Assembly: GCF_039537875.1 (NCBI RefSeq)
Contig: NZ_BAABBI010000001.1
Coordinates: 1,302,001-1,366,000, forward strand
DNA from: Corallibacter vietnamensis
GTDB lineage: Bacteria > Bacteroidota > Bacteroidia > Flavobacteriales > Flavobacteriaceae
Direction: 5' to 3'
Length of the DNA stretch: 64,000 nt
Made by a program: the position numbers and the translations under genes. The notes below the pieces were generated by a model. The model made no database searches and was not told the origin of the DNA. It saw only the letters and a list, made by a program, of their open reading frames with translations. The stretch's first letter is position 1, and every line of letters begins with the position of its first letter. Shown here one piece after another: positions 41,575-48,958 of the stretch.

Positions 41575-42648
41575 ATGGCAGATTTTCATAAATTAAGAAT
41601 AAAAGATATTTACAAGGAAACAAAAGATACATCAGTTGTAACTTTTGATATTCCTGAAGCATTGCAAGACGAATTTAAATTCTCGCAAGGTCAACATTTA
41701 ACGCTTAAGGCATTAATTAATGGCGAGGACGTACGTCGTTCATATTCATTGTGTTCTAGTCCATTTGATAGCGAGTGGAAAGTGGCTGTAAAAGAAATTC
41801 CAGGAGGAAAATTCTCAACCTTTGTCAATAACATTTTAAAAGCAGGAGACGAGCTAGAGGTAATGCCACCCAGCGGAACATTTGGTGTAGAATGCAATCC
41901 TAATGAAGCAAAAAATTACCTCTTTTTTGCAGCAGGAAGTGGTATTACGCCAATCCTTTCAATGATTAAAGCGCATTTGGAAGCAGAACCAAATTCAACG
42001 TGTAAGTTGTTTTATGTCAATAGAACAGCAAAATCCATTATCTTTAAGGAAGCTTTAGAGCAATTAAGAAACACCTATTTCGGTCGTTTGGAAATCTATT
42101 ATTTCCTAACCAAAGAAAAGCGCGATATTGAGTTGTTCAATGGTCGTTTTGATGATGAAAAAATGAAAGTTCTCACCAAAACCTTTATTGACATTCCAGA
42201 TACAAGCGAAGTGTTTTTGTGCGGACCAGAAGATATGGTCAATTATGTGAGTAATTATCTGGCTGAAGCAGGTTTACCAAAAGATTTAATTCATTTCGAA
42301 TTATTTGTAAAAGGCTTAACTGAAGAAGATAAAAAACGTGTTGAGCGTTTATCAGAACAAAAAATCGACGGAGTCGAAGTTGTTATTATCGATGGCGGAA
42401 AAGAATTCCGTTTCACAATGCAGCAAGACGATGATAATATTTTAGATGGCGCACTAACTGCCGGAGCAGATTTGCCATTTGCATGCAAAGGAGGCGTTTG
42501 CAGTACCTGTAAGTGTCAAGTAATGGAAGGCGAAGTTGAAATGAAAATCAACTATGCTCTTGAAGAGGATGAAGTCGCACAAAACTATGTGTTAAGCTGT
42601 CAAGCCGTTCCAACTACTAAAAAAGTGGTGGTCGATTTCGATGTATAA
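41575..42648 (+). CDS. paaE: Phenylacetyl-CoA epoxidase reductase PaaE
   Basis: A 357-residue reductase with FAD-binding (RRSYSLCSSPF), NAD(P)-binding (FFAAGSGITPILSMI) and C-terminal plant-type ferredoxin domains (CKGGVCSTCKC with the distal Cys in LSCQA). PaaE passes electrons from NADPH to the PaaA diiron centre for ring epoxidation. The start is the ATG at 41575; the frame has an extra TTG three nt earlier. First gene of the paa operon, which is unusual since paaE usually follows paaABCD. Confidence 0.94.
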   Translation: MADFHKLRIKDIYKETKDTSVVTFDIPEALQDEFKFSQGQHLTLKALINGEDVRRSYSLCSSPFDSEWKVAVKEIPGGKFSTFVNNILKAGDELEVMPPSGTFGVECNPNEAKNYLFFAAGSGITPILSMIKAHLEAEPNSTCKLFYVNRTAKSIIFKEALEQLRNTYFGRLEIYYFLTKEKRDIELFNGRFDDEKMKVLTKTFIDIPDTSEVFLCGPEDMVNYVSNYLAEAGLPKDLIHFELFVKGLTEEDKKRVERLSEQKIDGVEVVIIDGGKEFRFTMQQDDDNILDGALTAGADLPFACKGGVCSTCKCQVMEGEVEMKINYALEEDEVAQNYVLSCQAVPTTKKVVVDFDV

Positions 42649-42657
42649 ATAGAATTT

Positions 42658-42683
42658 GTCATTCCGCACTTGATGCGGAATCC
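42658..42683. repeat. REP-like palindrome, family A copy 1
   Basis: ATTCCGCA (42661-42668), loop CTTGA, TGCGGAAT (42674-42681) with GTC before and CC after. Identical copies at 45971 and 48863. It sits in the paaE-paaA gap. Confidence 0.85.
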
Positions 42684-42719
42684 ACTAAACATTAAAAACT
42701 ATTCACTAAATACTAAATT

Positions 42720-43676
42720 ATGAGTGAAGAACAAATAAAAAACCTGGAAGAGCAATTTGAAGCGCGTATCGCTCGCGACGAAAAAATTGAACCTAAAGAC
42801 TGGATGCCAGAAAAATATCGTCAAACGCATATTAGGCAAATCAGTCAGCACGCACATTCCGAAATTGTAGGAATGTTACCAGAAGGTAACTGGATTACGC
42901 GAGCACCATCCTTACGTCGTAAAGTAGCCTTATTGGCAAAAGTACAAGACGAAGCTGGTCACGGATTATACCTATACAGTGCTTGCGAAACATTAGGCAT
43001 CTCGCGAGACGAGTTATATGAGCAATTGCATTCAGGTAAAGCAAAATATTCTTCCATATTTAATTACCCAACTGTGACTTGGGCAGATATGGGAGCTATC
43101 GGTTGGTTGGTAGATGGTGCAGCCATTATCAATCAAGTGCCACTTTGTAGCACCTCTTTTGGTCCTTATGCAAGAGCTATGGTGCGCGTGTGTAAAGAAG
43201 AAAGTTTTCACCAACGTCAAGGCTACGAAATAATGCTAAAGCTTTGTAATGGAACACCAGAACAAAAGGAAATGGCGCAAGATGCACTCAACCGTTGGTG
43301 GTGGCCAAGTTTAATGATGTTAGGACCAACTGATGATATGTCAGTTCACACCGAACAATCAATGAAATGGAAATTAAAACGAAAAACCAATGACGAATTG
43401 CGTCAGCAGTTTATTGACCAAACCGTGCCACAAGCTGATATTTTAGGATTAACAATTCCAGACCCAGATTTAAAATGGAACGAAGAGCGTCAGAGTTATG
43501 ATTTTGGAGAAATTGATTGGGATGAATTCTGGCAAGTTGTAAAAGGTCACGGACCAATGAACAAAGCAAGAATGAAAGCTAGAGTTGGTGCTTGGGAACG
43601 TGGCGAATGGGTTAGAGACGCAGCAATGGCTCATGCTGAAAAACAACAAGAAAGAAAAGAAAAAGAAGCAGTATAA
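42720..43676 (+). CDS. paaA: Phenylacetyl-CoA epoxidase catalytic subunit PaaA
   Basis: A 318-residue ferritin-like subunit. Metal-ligand segments are AKVQDEAGHGLYLYSACE and CKEESFHQRQGYEIM, the two ExxH-type helices of the diiron site. With PaaC and PaaB it forms the epoxidase that converts phenylacetyl-CoA to the 1,2-epoxide. The tail (EKQQERKEKEAV) is highly charged. It follows paaE after a palindromic repeat. Confidence 0.96.
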   Translation: MSEEQIKNLEEQFEARIARDEKIEPKDWMPEKYRQTHIRQISQHAHSEIVGMLPEGNWITRAPSLRRKVALLAKVQDEAGHGLYLYSACETLGISRDELYEQLHSGKAKYSSIFNYPTVTWADMGAIGWLVDGAAIINQVPLCSTSFGPYARAMVRVCKEESFHQRQGYEIMLKLCNGTPEQKEMAQDALNRWWWPSLMMLGPTDDMSVHTEQSMKWKLKRKTNDELRQQFIDQTVPQADILGLTIPDPDLKWNEERQSYDFGEIDWDEFWQVVKGHGPMNKARMKARVGAWERGEWVRDAAMAHAEKQQERKEKEAV

Positions 43677-43725
43677 TATTAACGATTGAAGATTTATGAT
43701 TAACGAATTCAGATTAAAAAAGTTC

Positions 43726-43753
43726 AACAATCAACAATCAACAATCAACAATC
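43726..43753. repeat. AACAATC tandem repeat, four copies
   Basis: Four perfect units of the heptamer AACAATC in the paaA-paaB gap. The same gap begins with AACGATTGAAGATTTATGATTAACGA, related in sequence. Such heptamer tracts are prone to slippage and may change spacing between cistrons. Confidence 0.8.
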
Positions 43754-43762
43754 ATAAATAAA

Positions 43763-44053
43763 ATGTCAGGAAAAAAAGATTGGCTACTTTGGGAGGTTTT
43801 CGTAAGAAGTAAAAACGGATTAGAACATCGTCATTTCGGAAGTCTTCACGCAGCAGATGCAGAAATGGCTTTAGAAAATGCACGAGACGTTTACACAAGA
43901 CGTAACGAAGGTGTAAGCATATGGGTTGTAGAAAGTAAGCATATTACAGCATCAAATCCAGAGCATAATGGCGAATTATTTGAACCAGCACAAGACAAGG
44001 TGTATCGTCATCCAACATTTTATGATTTACCAGACGACGTAAAACATATGTAG
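43763..44053 (+). CDS. paaB: Phenylacetyl-CoA epoxidase subunit PaaB
   Basis: A 96-residue PaaB, near the standard length. Motifs: WEVFVRSKNGLEHRHFGSLHA, ENARDVYTRRNEGVSIWVV and the C-terminal YDLPDDVKHM. PaaB bridges PaaAC heterodimers. It is followed by a four-helix bundle gene rather than by paaC. Confidence 0.95.
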   Translation: MSGKKDWLLWEVFVRSKNGLEHRHFGSLHAADAEMALENARDVYTRRNEGVSIWVVESKHITASNPEHNGELFEPAQDKVYRHPTFYDLPDDVKHM

Positions 44054-44093
44054 GGTGAAGATGAAGACGAAGTAGAAACTGAAGATGAAAAAT
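44054..44093 (+). repeat. GAAGAnGAA low-complexity tract 1
   Basis: Directly after the paaB stop the sequence repeats hexamers such as GAAGATGAAGACGAAGTAG. Related tracts, in either orientation, lie at 44510, 45309 and 48917 and in the linker of the E2 gene. Confidence 0.7.
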
Positions 44094-44100
44094 GTTTTTT

Positions 44101-44442
44101 ATGAAAAAGTATGATTTGGATAGTAGGCTTGAAGATTTTGCCGCTTCAATTATTCTTTTTTATGACAAAAAGCCATTTAGTTATTCAGCTGATTATTTAG
44201 CGAAACAACTCATTCGGTCTTCGTGCTCATCTGCTTTAAATTTTGGAGAATATCTTGGAGCAGCATCAGATAAAGATAAAGCCAATAAGTTAAGAATAAC
44301 ACTAAAAGAATTAAGAGAATGTTTACGGAATATAAATATTCAAATTAAAGCAAACATTTTCAGTATTGAAGAATTAGAACCATTACAAAAAGAAAATGAC
44401 GAACTGATAAGAATTGTAGTAACGATTTTAAAACGCTATTAA
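44101..44442 (+). CDS. Four-helix bundle protein (23S rRNA intervening-sequence type)
   Basis: A 113-residue helical protein of the four-helix bundle/IVP family: LDSRLEDFAASIILFYDKKP, then ADYLAKQLIRSSCSSALNFGEYLGAASDKDKANKLRI with the conserved NFGEA-like block, and ELRECLRNINIQIKA. In rRNA such genes lie in intervening sequences; others are scattered near mobile DNA. I choose the ATG at 44101; one at 44092 adds three residues. It interrupts the paaB-paaC order and is followed by a partial duplication of the paaC leader, so it probably was inserted here. Confidence 0.87.
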   Translation: MKKYDLDSRLEDFAASIILFYDKKPFSYSADYLAKQLIRSSCSSALNFGEYLGAASDKDKANKLRITLKELRECLRNINIQIKANIFSIEELEPLQKENDELIRIVVTILKRY

Positions 44443-44445
44443 TTT

Positions 44446-44562
44446 CGTCTTCAAAAAAAAGAATATGAACAATTGATTTGAGTTAAAGATTTGAATTTAA
44501 AGTACAGTTAATTTCGTCTTCAACTTCATCTTCAACTTCGTCTTCAAAAAAAAGAATATGAA
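44446..44562 (+). repeat. Direct duplication of the paaC leader flanking the insertion
   Basis: Bases 44446-44469 (beginning CGTCTTCAAAAAAAAG and reaching ATATGAA) recur exactly at 44539-44562, where the end is the paaC start. Period 93 bp. In between the TTCGTCTTCAACTTC-type low-complexity tract runs at 44510-44545. Confidence 0.75.
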
Positions 44563-45310
44563 TCAAAACCTATACAACTACATCCTAGGAATCGCAGACA
44601 ACAGCCTAATTCTCGGTCAGAGATTAGGAGAGCTTTGCGGTCACGGACCAAGTTTAGAAACCGATATCGCGTGCACCAATATGTCATTAGATTTATTAGG
44701 ACAAGTGCGTAGTTATTATCAATATGCAGCAAAGATTGCAGGCGATGGCAGAGCAGAAGATGATATCGCGATGCTTCGTAAAGAACGCGAATATTTCAAT
44801 GTGTTATTGGTAGAACAGCCAAATACCGATTTTGGATACACAATGGCAAGACAATTCTTATTCGATGTATATCATTTTTTAATGCTAACAGAATTAGAAA
44901 AAAGTACCGATTTAAATCTGTCTGCAATTGCAAAAAAATCCATCAAGGAAGTGAGTTACCACAAGCGTTTCTCAAGTGATTGGATAAAGCGATTAGGAGA
45001 TGGTACTGAAGAAAGCCACAAGCGTATTCAAACCGCAATAAATGATTTATGGACGTATACCGATGAATTATTTCATCAAACCGAAGCTGATAAAGCTATG
45101 GTAGCTGAAGGCGTTGGAGTAGATGTCAGTAAATTAAAAGACGCTTATTACGACGAAGTAAATGCAGTTTTAGAAGAAGCAACCTTAAGCGTTCCAGAAA
45201 GCAAATATTTTCAAAAAGGAGGAAAGCAAGGCATTCATACCGAACATATGGGTTACTTGCTAGCCGATTTACAATATATGCAACGTACCTATCCAAATAT
45301 GGAATGGTAG
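44558..45310 (+). CDS. paaC: Phenylacetyl-CoA epoxidase subunit PaaC
   Basis: A 250-residue ferritin-like protein that stabilises PaaA. Motifs: LGQRLGELCGHGPSLETDIACTNMSLDLLGQ, AMLRKEREYFNVLLVEQPNTDF and KEVSYHKRFSSDWIKRLGDGT. Length is typical. It keeps the helices of the fold but lacks the full metal-site pattern of PaaA, as expected. Confidence 0.95.
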   Translation: MNQNLYNYILGIADNSLILGQRLGELCGHGPSLETDIACTNMSLDLLGQVRSYYQYAAKIAGDGRAEDDIAMLRKEREYFNVLLVEQPNTDFGYTMARQFLFDVYHFLMLTELEKSTDLNLSAIAKKSIKEVSYHKRFSSDWIKRLGDGTEESHKRIQTAINDLWTYTDELFHQTEADKAMVAEGVGVDVSKLKDAYYDEVNAVLEEATLSVPESKYFQKGGKQGIHTEHMGYLLADLQYMQRTYPNMEW

Positions 45311-45382
45311 AATGAAGTTGAAGATGAAGATGAAACTGAAGACGAAATCGAAATCGAAACTGAAGTTGAAACCGAATTTAAA
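45309..45382 (+). repeat. GAAGAnGAA low-complexity tract 2
   Basis: After the paaC stop the sequence repeats blocks such as GAAGTTGAAGATGAAG and GAAATCGAAATCGAAAC for more than 70 bp. Confidence 0.7.
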
Positions 45383-45392
45383 ATAGTATGTT

Positions 45393-45460
45393 ACCTCGAG
45401 CATTAGTTGAAATCAAAATATATTTTGATTGAAAGCACATTGTTAAACAAAGCGAGAGGT
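45393..45460. repeat. Split palindromic repeat, family F
   Basis: ACCTCGAGC (45393-45401) and GCGAGAGGT (45452-45460) are the ends of a palindrome, and the interior holds another, ATCAAAATATATTTTGAT (45412-45429). An eroded relative occurs in the E2 linker at 57031. It fills the leader of paaD. Confidence 0.55.
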
Positions 45461-45466
45461 CTCAAA

Positions 45467-45967
45467 ATGGTAACAGAACAACAACATATCAACCCGAGAC
45501 TGGTAAAGATTTTAGAGTCTATTTCAGATCCAGAAATCCCAGTGTTATCCATTATGGATATGGGTGTCGTGCGTTCTGCTGTTATTGAAAATGACGTTGT
45601 AAAAATTGAAATCACACCAACTTACAGTGGCTGTCCTGCAATGGATGTTATCGGAGATGATATCAAGCGCGCAATGCAAAAAGCAGGTTATAAAGCTGAA
45701 GTAGATTTGATTTTACATCCAGCTTGGACAACCGATTGGATTACACCAAGAGGCAGAAAGGCACTCGAAGATTATGGTATCGCAGCACCATTAAATGAAG
45801 AAGCTGACAAGTCGGTGTTGCTGGAAGGAAAACAATTAGTAAAATGTCCGCAATGCGGAAGCACAAATACAAAAATGATAAGTCAATTTGGTTCAACAGC
45901 TTGCAAAGCGCAATTTCAGTGCAACGACTGCCAAGAACCATTTGATTATTTTAAATGTTTGAAGTGA
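45467..45967 (+). CDS. paaD: Phenylacetyl-CoA epoxidase Fe-S maturation protein PaaD
   Basis: A 166-residue MIP18-family protein: LESISDPEIPVLSIMDMGVV and TPTYSGCPAMDVI with the conserved Cys, then a C-terminal zinc ribbon (CPQCGS and CNDCQ). PaaD is needed for the Fe-S cluster of PaaE. I choose the ATG at 45467; a frame extension to 45407 reads through a repeat and is not homologous. Confidence 0.94.
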   Translation: MVTEQQHINPRLVKILESISDPEIPVLSIMDMGVVRSAVIENDVVKIEITPTYSGCPAMDVIGDDIKRAMQKAGYKAEVDLILHPAWTTDWITPRGRKALEDYGIAAPLNEEADKSVLLEGKQLVKCPQCGSTNTKMISQFGSTACKAQFQCNDCQEPFDYFKCLK

Positions 45968-45970
45968 TTT

Positions 45971-45996
45971 GTCATTCCGCACTTGATGCGGAATCC
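45971..45996. repeat. REP-like palindrome, family A copy 2
   Basis: Identical in its stem to the copy at 42658. The frame of the next gene reads back into it (as CHSALDAES), which would create a false N-terminal extension. Confidence 0.85.
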
Positions 45997-46014
45997 AATA
46001 TAAAAGAAAAAAAT

Positions 46015-46794
46015 ATGGAAAGCATTCAGCTTAAAATAGAAAACAACATAGCCTACATCACACTAAATCGACCAGAAGTCTTTAACAGCTTCAATCGTGA
46101 AATGGCATTAAACCTACAGCAAGTTTTTGACGATTGCGAAAGTAATTCTGAAGTAAGAGCAATTGTGCTAACCGGAAACGGAAAAGCATTTTGTGCAGGT
46201 CAAGACTTAAAAGAAGTAACAAGTCCGGAGTTAAACCCAGGATTCAAGAAAATTCTAGAAGAGCATTACAATCCAATCATCACCAGAATTAGAACTATTA
46301 AAAAACCAATTATTGGTGCGATAAATGGTGTAGCAGCAGGAGCAGGAGCAAACATCGCATTGGCTTGTGATATCGTTGTAGCTCACGAAAAAGTAAGTTT
46401 CATTCAAGCATTTAGTTTAATAGGGTTGATTCCTGATAGCGCAGGAACGTTCTTTTTACCTCGCTTAATAGGTTTTCAAAAAGCATCAGCATTAGCGATG
46501 TTAGGAGATAAAGTGTCTGCCGATGAAGCCGAAAAAATGGGAATGATTTACAAAGTGTTGCCATTAGAAAGTTTTGAAGAAGAAGTGAATAAATTAGCCT
46601 TAAAACTCGCTAATATGCCAACATTAGCTTTAGGGAAAATTAAGGAAGCGTTTAATCAATCTTTAACCAATAATTTAGAAGAGCAATTAGCATTAGAATC
46701 AAAATTACAAATCGAAGCAGCTCAAACTAAAGATTACGAAGAAGGCGTTTCAGCTTTTGTAGAAAAACGTAAACCAACTTTTAAAGGAAAATAA
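46015..46794 (+). CDS. paaG: Ring-1,2-epoxyphenylacetyl-CoA isomerase PaaG
   Basis: A 259-residue crotonase-fold protein. Key blocks are LNRPEVFNSFNREM, AFCAGQDLKEV with the oxyanion loop, NGVAAGAGANIALACDIV and FSLIGLIPDSAGTFFLPR, closely matching PaaG of the phenylacetate pathway; YEEGVSAFVEKRKPTFKGK ends the protein as usual. PaaG turns the epoxide into the seven-membered oxepin-CoA. The start is the ATG at 46015; upstream sequence is a repeat. Confidence 0.93.
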   Translation: MESIQLKIENNIAYITLNRPEVFNSFNREMALNLQQVFDDCESNSEVRAIVLTGNGKAFCAGQDLKEVTSPELNPGFKKILEEHYNPIITRIRTIKKPIIGAINGVAAGAGANIALACDIVVAHEKVSFIQAFSLIGLIPDSAGTFFLPRLIGFQKASALAMLGDKVSADEAEKMGMIYKVLPLESFEEEVNKLALKLANMPTLALGKIKEAFNQSLTNNLEEQLALESKLQIEAAQTKDYEEGVSAFVEKRKPTFKGK

Positions 46795-47178
46795 ATGATT
46801 TTAAGGGGGCTTTTTAAAGACGATTTGTTTTATGTTAAGATTTGGAAAAATAGAATTGAAATAATTGATGTTGAGAAGGGAAATAGTATTTGTGATAAAT
46901 CAAACATCTCTTTTTCTAATGATAGATTGTTAATTTCTGATTTTGATATAGCGGAGAAGTTTTTTAAAAAGCAAGTTGAAAAACTTAAAAAGGACTATAA
47001 AGTTAAAAGATACAATTCTTTTATTGTGCAACCAATGGAATTAAATGAAGGAGGGATATCTGAAGTGGAGAAGAGGATTTTTTTAGAATCTTTCGAAAGA
47101 GTTAATGGTAGGAAAGTGAAAATATGGGATGGTGCTGAATTAACAAATAAAGAAGTAATTGACAAGTTAAGAAGTTAG
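46795..47178 (+). CDS. Orphan protein inserted between paaG and paaH
   Basis: A 127-residue protein starting on the base after the paaG stop and ending 6 nt before paaH. I do not recognise a family with confidence. The central segment NEGGISEVEKRIFLESFERVNGRKVKIW is faintly like the PSGITEVEKRAVxE helix of MreB actins, but nucleotide motifs are missing. The first 60 residues (FYVKIWKNRIEIIDVEKG) look like beta strands. Composition is AT-rich and lysine-heavy relative to the paa genes, suggesting later arrival. Confidence 0.55.
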   Translation: MILRGLFKDDLFYVKIWKNRIEIIDVEKGNSICDKSNISFSNDRLLISDFDIAEKFFKKQVEKLKKDYKVKRYNSFIVQPMELNEGGISEVEKRIFLESFERVNGRKVKIWDGAELTNKEVIDKLRS

Positions 47179-47184
47179 AGAAAT

Positions 47185-48363
47185 ATGAACGTAGGAATCA
47201 TCGGTTCAGGAACAATGGGAAGCGGTATTGCTCAAGTAGCGGCAACTGCTGGTTGTTCCGTGAAATTATATGATACAAATCAAGCGGCTTTAGACAAAGC
47301 TAAAGCAAGCCTTGAAAAAATATTAAATAGACTCATTGAAAAAGGTCGAATAGATGCTGAAGAAAAAAATAGAATTCAGTCAAATATCAGGTATGTCGAT
47401 AGCCTGAAAGCATTAGCAGATTCAAATCTTACGATTGAAGCTATCGTCGAAAATATCGATATCAAGAAAAAAGTCTTTTCAGAATTGGAAAGCTATGTTG
47501 TGGATGATTGTATCATTGCATCAAACACATCGAGTTTATCCATAGCATCCATAGCATCATCATTGCAAAAGCCGGAGCGTTGCATTGGAATACACTTTTT
47601 CAATCCAGCACCATTAATGAAATTGGTTGAGGTCATTCCAGCAGTGCAAACCTCAAAAGCGGTTTTAAACAAATCTGTTGAAACTATAAAAAGTTGGAAA
47701 AAAACAGTAGCTGTTGCCAAGGATACACCTGGTTTTATCGTCAACCGTGTAGCGCGACCATTTTACGGAGAAGCTTTAAGAATATATGAAGAAGGCATTG
47801 CTGATTTTGAAACCATTGACCATAGCTTGAAAACATTGGGAGGTTTCAGAATGGGACCATTCGAATTAATGGATTTCATAGGTAACGATGTCAATTACAC
47901 AGTAACGGAAACCGTATTTACAGCCTTTTATTTCGACCCAAGGTACAAACCAAGTTTCACTCAAAAGCGTTTAAGTGAAGCAGGCTATTTAGGAAGAAAA
48001 ACAGGAAAAGGTTACTATGATTACGACCAAAAAGGAAAAATTATAAATACTTGTCATCCTGAACTAGATTCAGGATCTCATCAAGAATTAGCACAAACCA
48101 TTTTCGACCGTGTTTTAGTTATGCTCATTAATGAAGCAGCAGACGCTTTGTTTTTAAACATCGCATCAGCAGAAGATATAGACAACGCCATGACTAAAGG
48201 CGTTAATTACCCAAAAGGATTATTGGCTTGGGCAGATGAAAAAGGTATCGATTGGTGTGTGTCTAAATTAGACGAATTGTACAACGAGTACCACGAAGAT
48301 CGTTACCGTTGCAGTCCGTTGTTGCGTAAAATGAATAAAGAAAATAAAACATTTTTTAATTAG
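47185..48363 (+). CDS. paaH: 3-hydroxyadipyl-CoA dehydrogenase PaaH, with in-frame repeat insertion
   Basis: A 392-residue 3-hydroxyacyl-CoA dehydrogenase. NAD-binding GSGTMGSGIAQVAA (7-20), catalytic region ERCIGIHFFNPAPLMKLVEV, dimerisation helices after TPGFIVNRVARPFYGEAL, and a second C-terminal 3HCDH repeat (DRVLVMLINEAADALF). It oxidises 3-hydroxyadipyl-CoA to 3-oxoadipyl-CoA. At residues 290-298 the segment CHPELDSGS is encoded by a palindromic repeat (48053-48079) that is inserted in frame between the two repeats of the fold. Shorter than the 475 residues of the E. coli protein. Confidence 0.92.
   Translation: MNVGIIGSGTMGSGIAQVAATAGCSVKLYDTNQAALDKAKASLEKILNRLIEKGRIDAEEKNRIQSNIRYVDSLKALADSNLTIEAIVENIDIKKKVFSELESYVVDDCIIASNTSSLSIASIASSLQKPERCIGIHFFNPAPLMKLVEVIPAVQTSKAVLNKSVETIKSWKKTVAVAKDTPGFIVNRVARPFYGEALRIYEEGIADFETIDHSLKTLGGFRMGPFELMDFIGNDVNYTVTETVFTAFYFDPRYKPSFTQKRLSEAGYLGRKTGKGYYDYDQKGKIINTCHPELDSGSHQELAQTIFDRVLVMLINEAADALFLNIASAEDIDNAMTKGVNYPKGLLAWADEKGIDWCVSKLDELYNEYHEDRYRCSPLLRKMNKENKTFFN
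48053..48079. repeat. REP-like palindrome inside paaH, family B copy 1
   Basis: ATCCTGAA (48056-48063), loop CTAGA, TTCAGGAT (48069-48076), preceded by TGTC and followed by CTCATC. Almost identical to the intergenic copy at 58075. Confidence 0.88.
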
Positions 48364-48365
48364 AA

Positions 48366-48431
48366 TGTCATTCAGAGCGAAGCGAAGAATCTGTTGATGA
48401 GATTGCCGCGTCCTTTGTCCTCGCAATGACA
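48366..48431. repeat. Composite repeat, family C
   Basis: TGTCATT (48366-48372) and AATGACA (48425-48431) bound a repeat containing CAGAGCGAAGCGAAGAATCT and GATTGCCGCG, a type common in Flavobacteriia. It fills the gap between paaH and paaI and supplies a false upstream start for paaI. Confidence 0.7.
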
Positions 48432-48440
48432 AATTATAAT

Positions 48441-48848
48441 ATGAAAGGAGAACAAATTCCACATAAAATGATAAGTCAAGATGCATTCAGCACTTGGTTA
48501 GGCATCGAAATTTTGGAATGCGAAATCGGTCGTTGTCGTGTAGCAATGACGGTTCGCAAGGATATGCTAAACAGCATGAACAAAGCACACGGCGGAATTA
48601 GTTATGCATTGGCAGATACCGCTTTTGGTTTTGCGGCAAATACACACGGAAAATTTGCTGTGTCCATAGAAACCAGCATCAACCATATTGAGGCTTTAGA
48701 AGAAGGAGATTATCTAGTAGCAGAATCTGTGATAGAAAACGTGAAAAACAGACTCGGATTTAATATAGTAGAAGTAAAACGAGGGGATGAACTCGTAGCA
48801 CTTTTTAAAGGTGTGGTTTACAGAACAAGTAAATCTTGGGAAGAATAA
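48441..48848 (+). CDS. paaI: Hotdog-fold thioesterase PaaI
   Basis: A 135-residue hotdog thioesterase: FSTWLGIEILECEIGRCRVAMTV, then the helix MNKAHGGISYALADTAFGFAAN with the catalytic Asp, and SINHIEALEEGDYLVAESVI. PaaI hydrolyses ring-hydroxylated phenylacetyl-CoA and so frees CoA from dead-end intermediates. I use the ATG at 48441 since the frame before it reads through repeat family C. Confidence 0.9.
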   Translation: MKGEQIPHKMISQDAFSTWLGIEILECEIGRCRVAMTVRKDMLNSMNKAHGGISYALADTAFGFAANTHGKFAVSIETSINHIEALEEGDYLVAESVIENVKNRLGFNIVEVKRGDELVALFKGVVYRTSKSWEE

Positions 48849-48862
48849 ATAGGAACTATTTG

Positions 48863-48887
48863 TCATTCCGCACTTGATGCGGAATCT
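48863..48887. repeat. REP-like palindrome, family A copy 3
   Basis: Same stem and loop as the copies at 42658 and 45971. Followed at 48917-48955 by a TTCGACTTCAATTTCG-type low-complexity tract before paaJ. Confidence 0.85.
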
Positions 48888-48916
48888 ATGAATTTATAAA
48901 AACAGTAAATAAAGAA

Positions 48917-48955
48917 GTTCGACTTCAATTTCGATTTCGGCTTCAATTTCAAAAT
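48917..48955 (-). repeat. GAAGAnGAA-like tract 3, reverse orientation
   Basis: TTCGACTTCAATTTCGATTT and following hexamers are the complement of the GAA-rich tracts at 44054 and 45309. It abuts the paaJ start codon. Confidence 0.6.
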
Positions 48956-48958
48956 AAT

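Noticed and set aside
45955..46014. N-terminal extension of paaG
   Set aside because: The residues CHSALDAES come from a family A palindrome; the ATG at 46015 matches the family.
46795..47178. Call of a genuine MreB homologue
   Set aside because: Only one helix is faintly similar; phosphate and adenosine motifs are missing and it is far too short.
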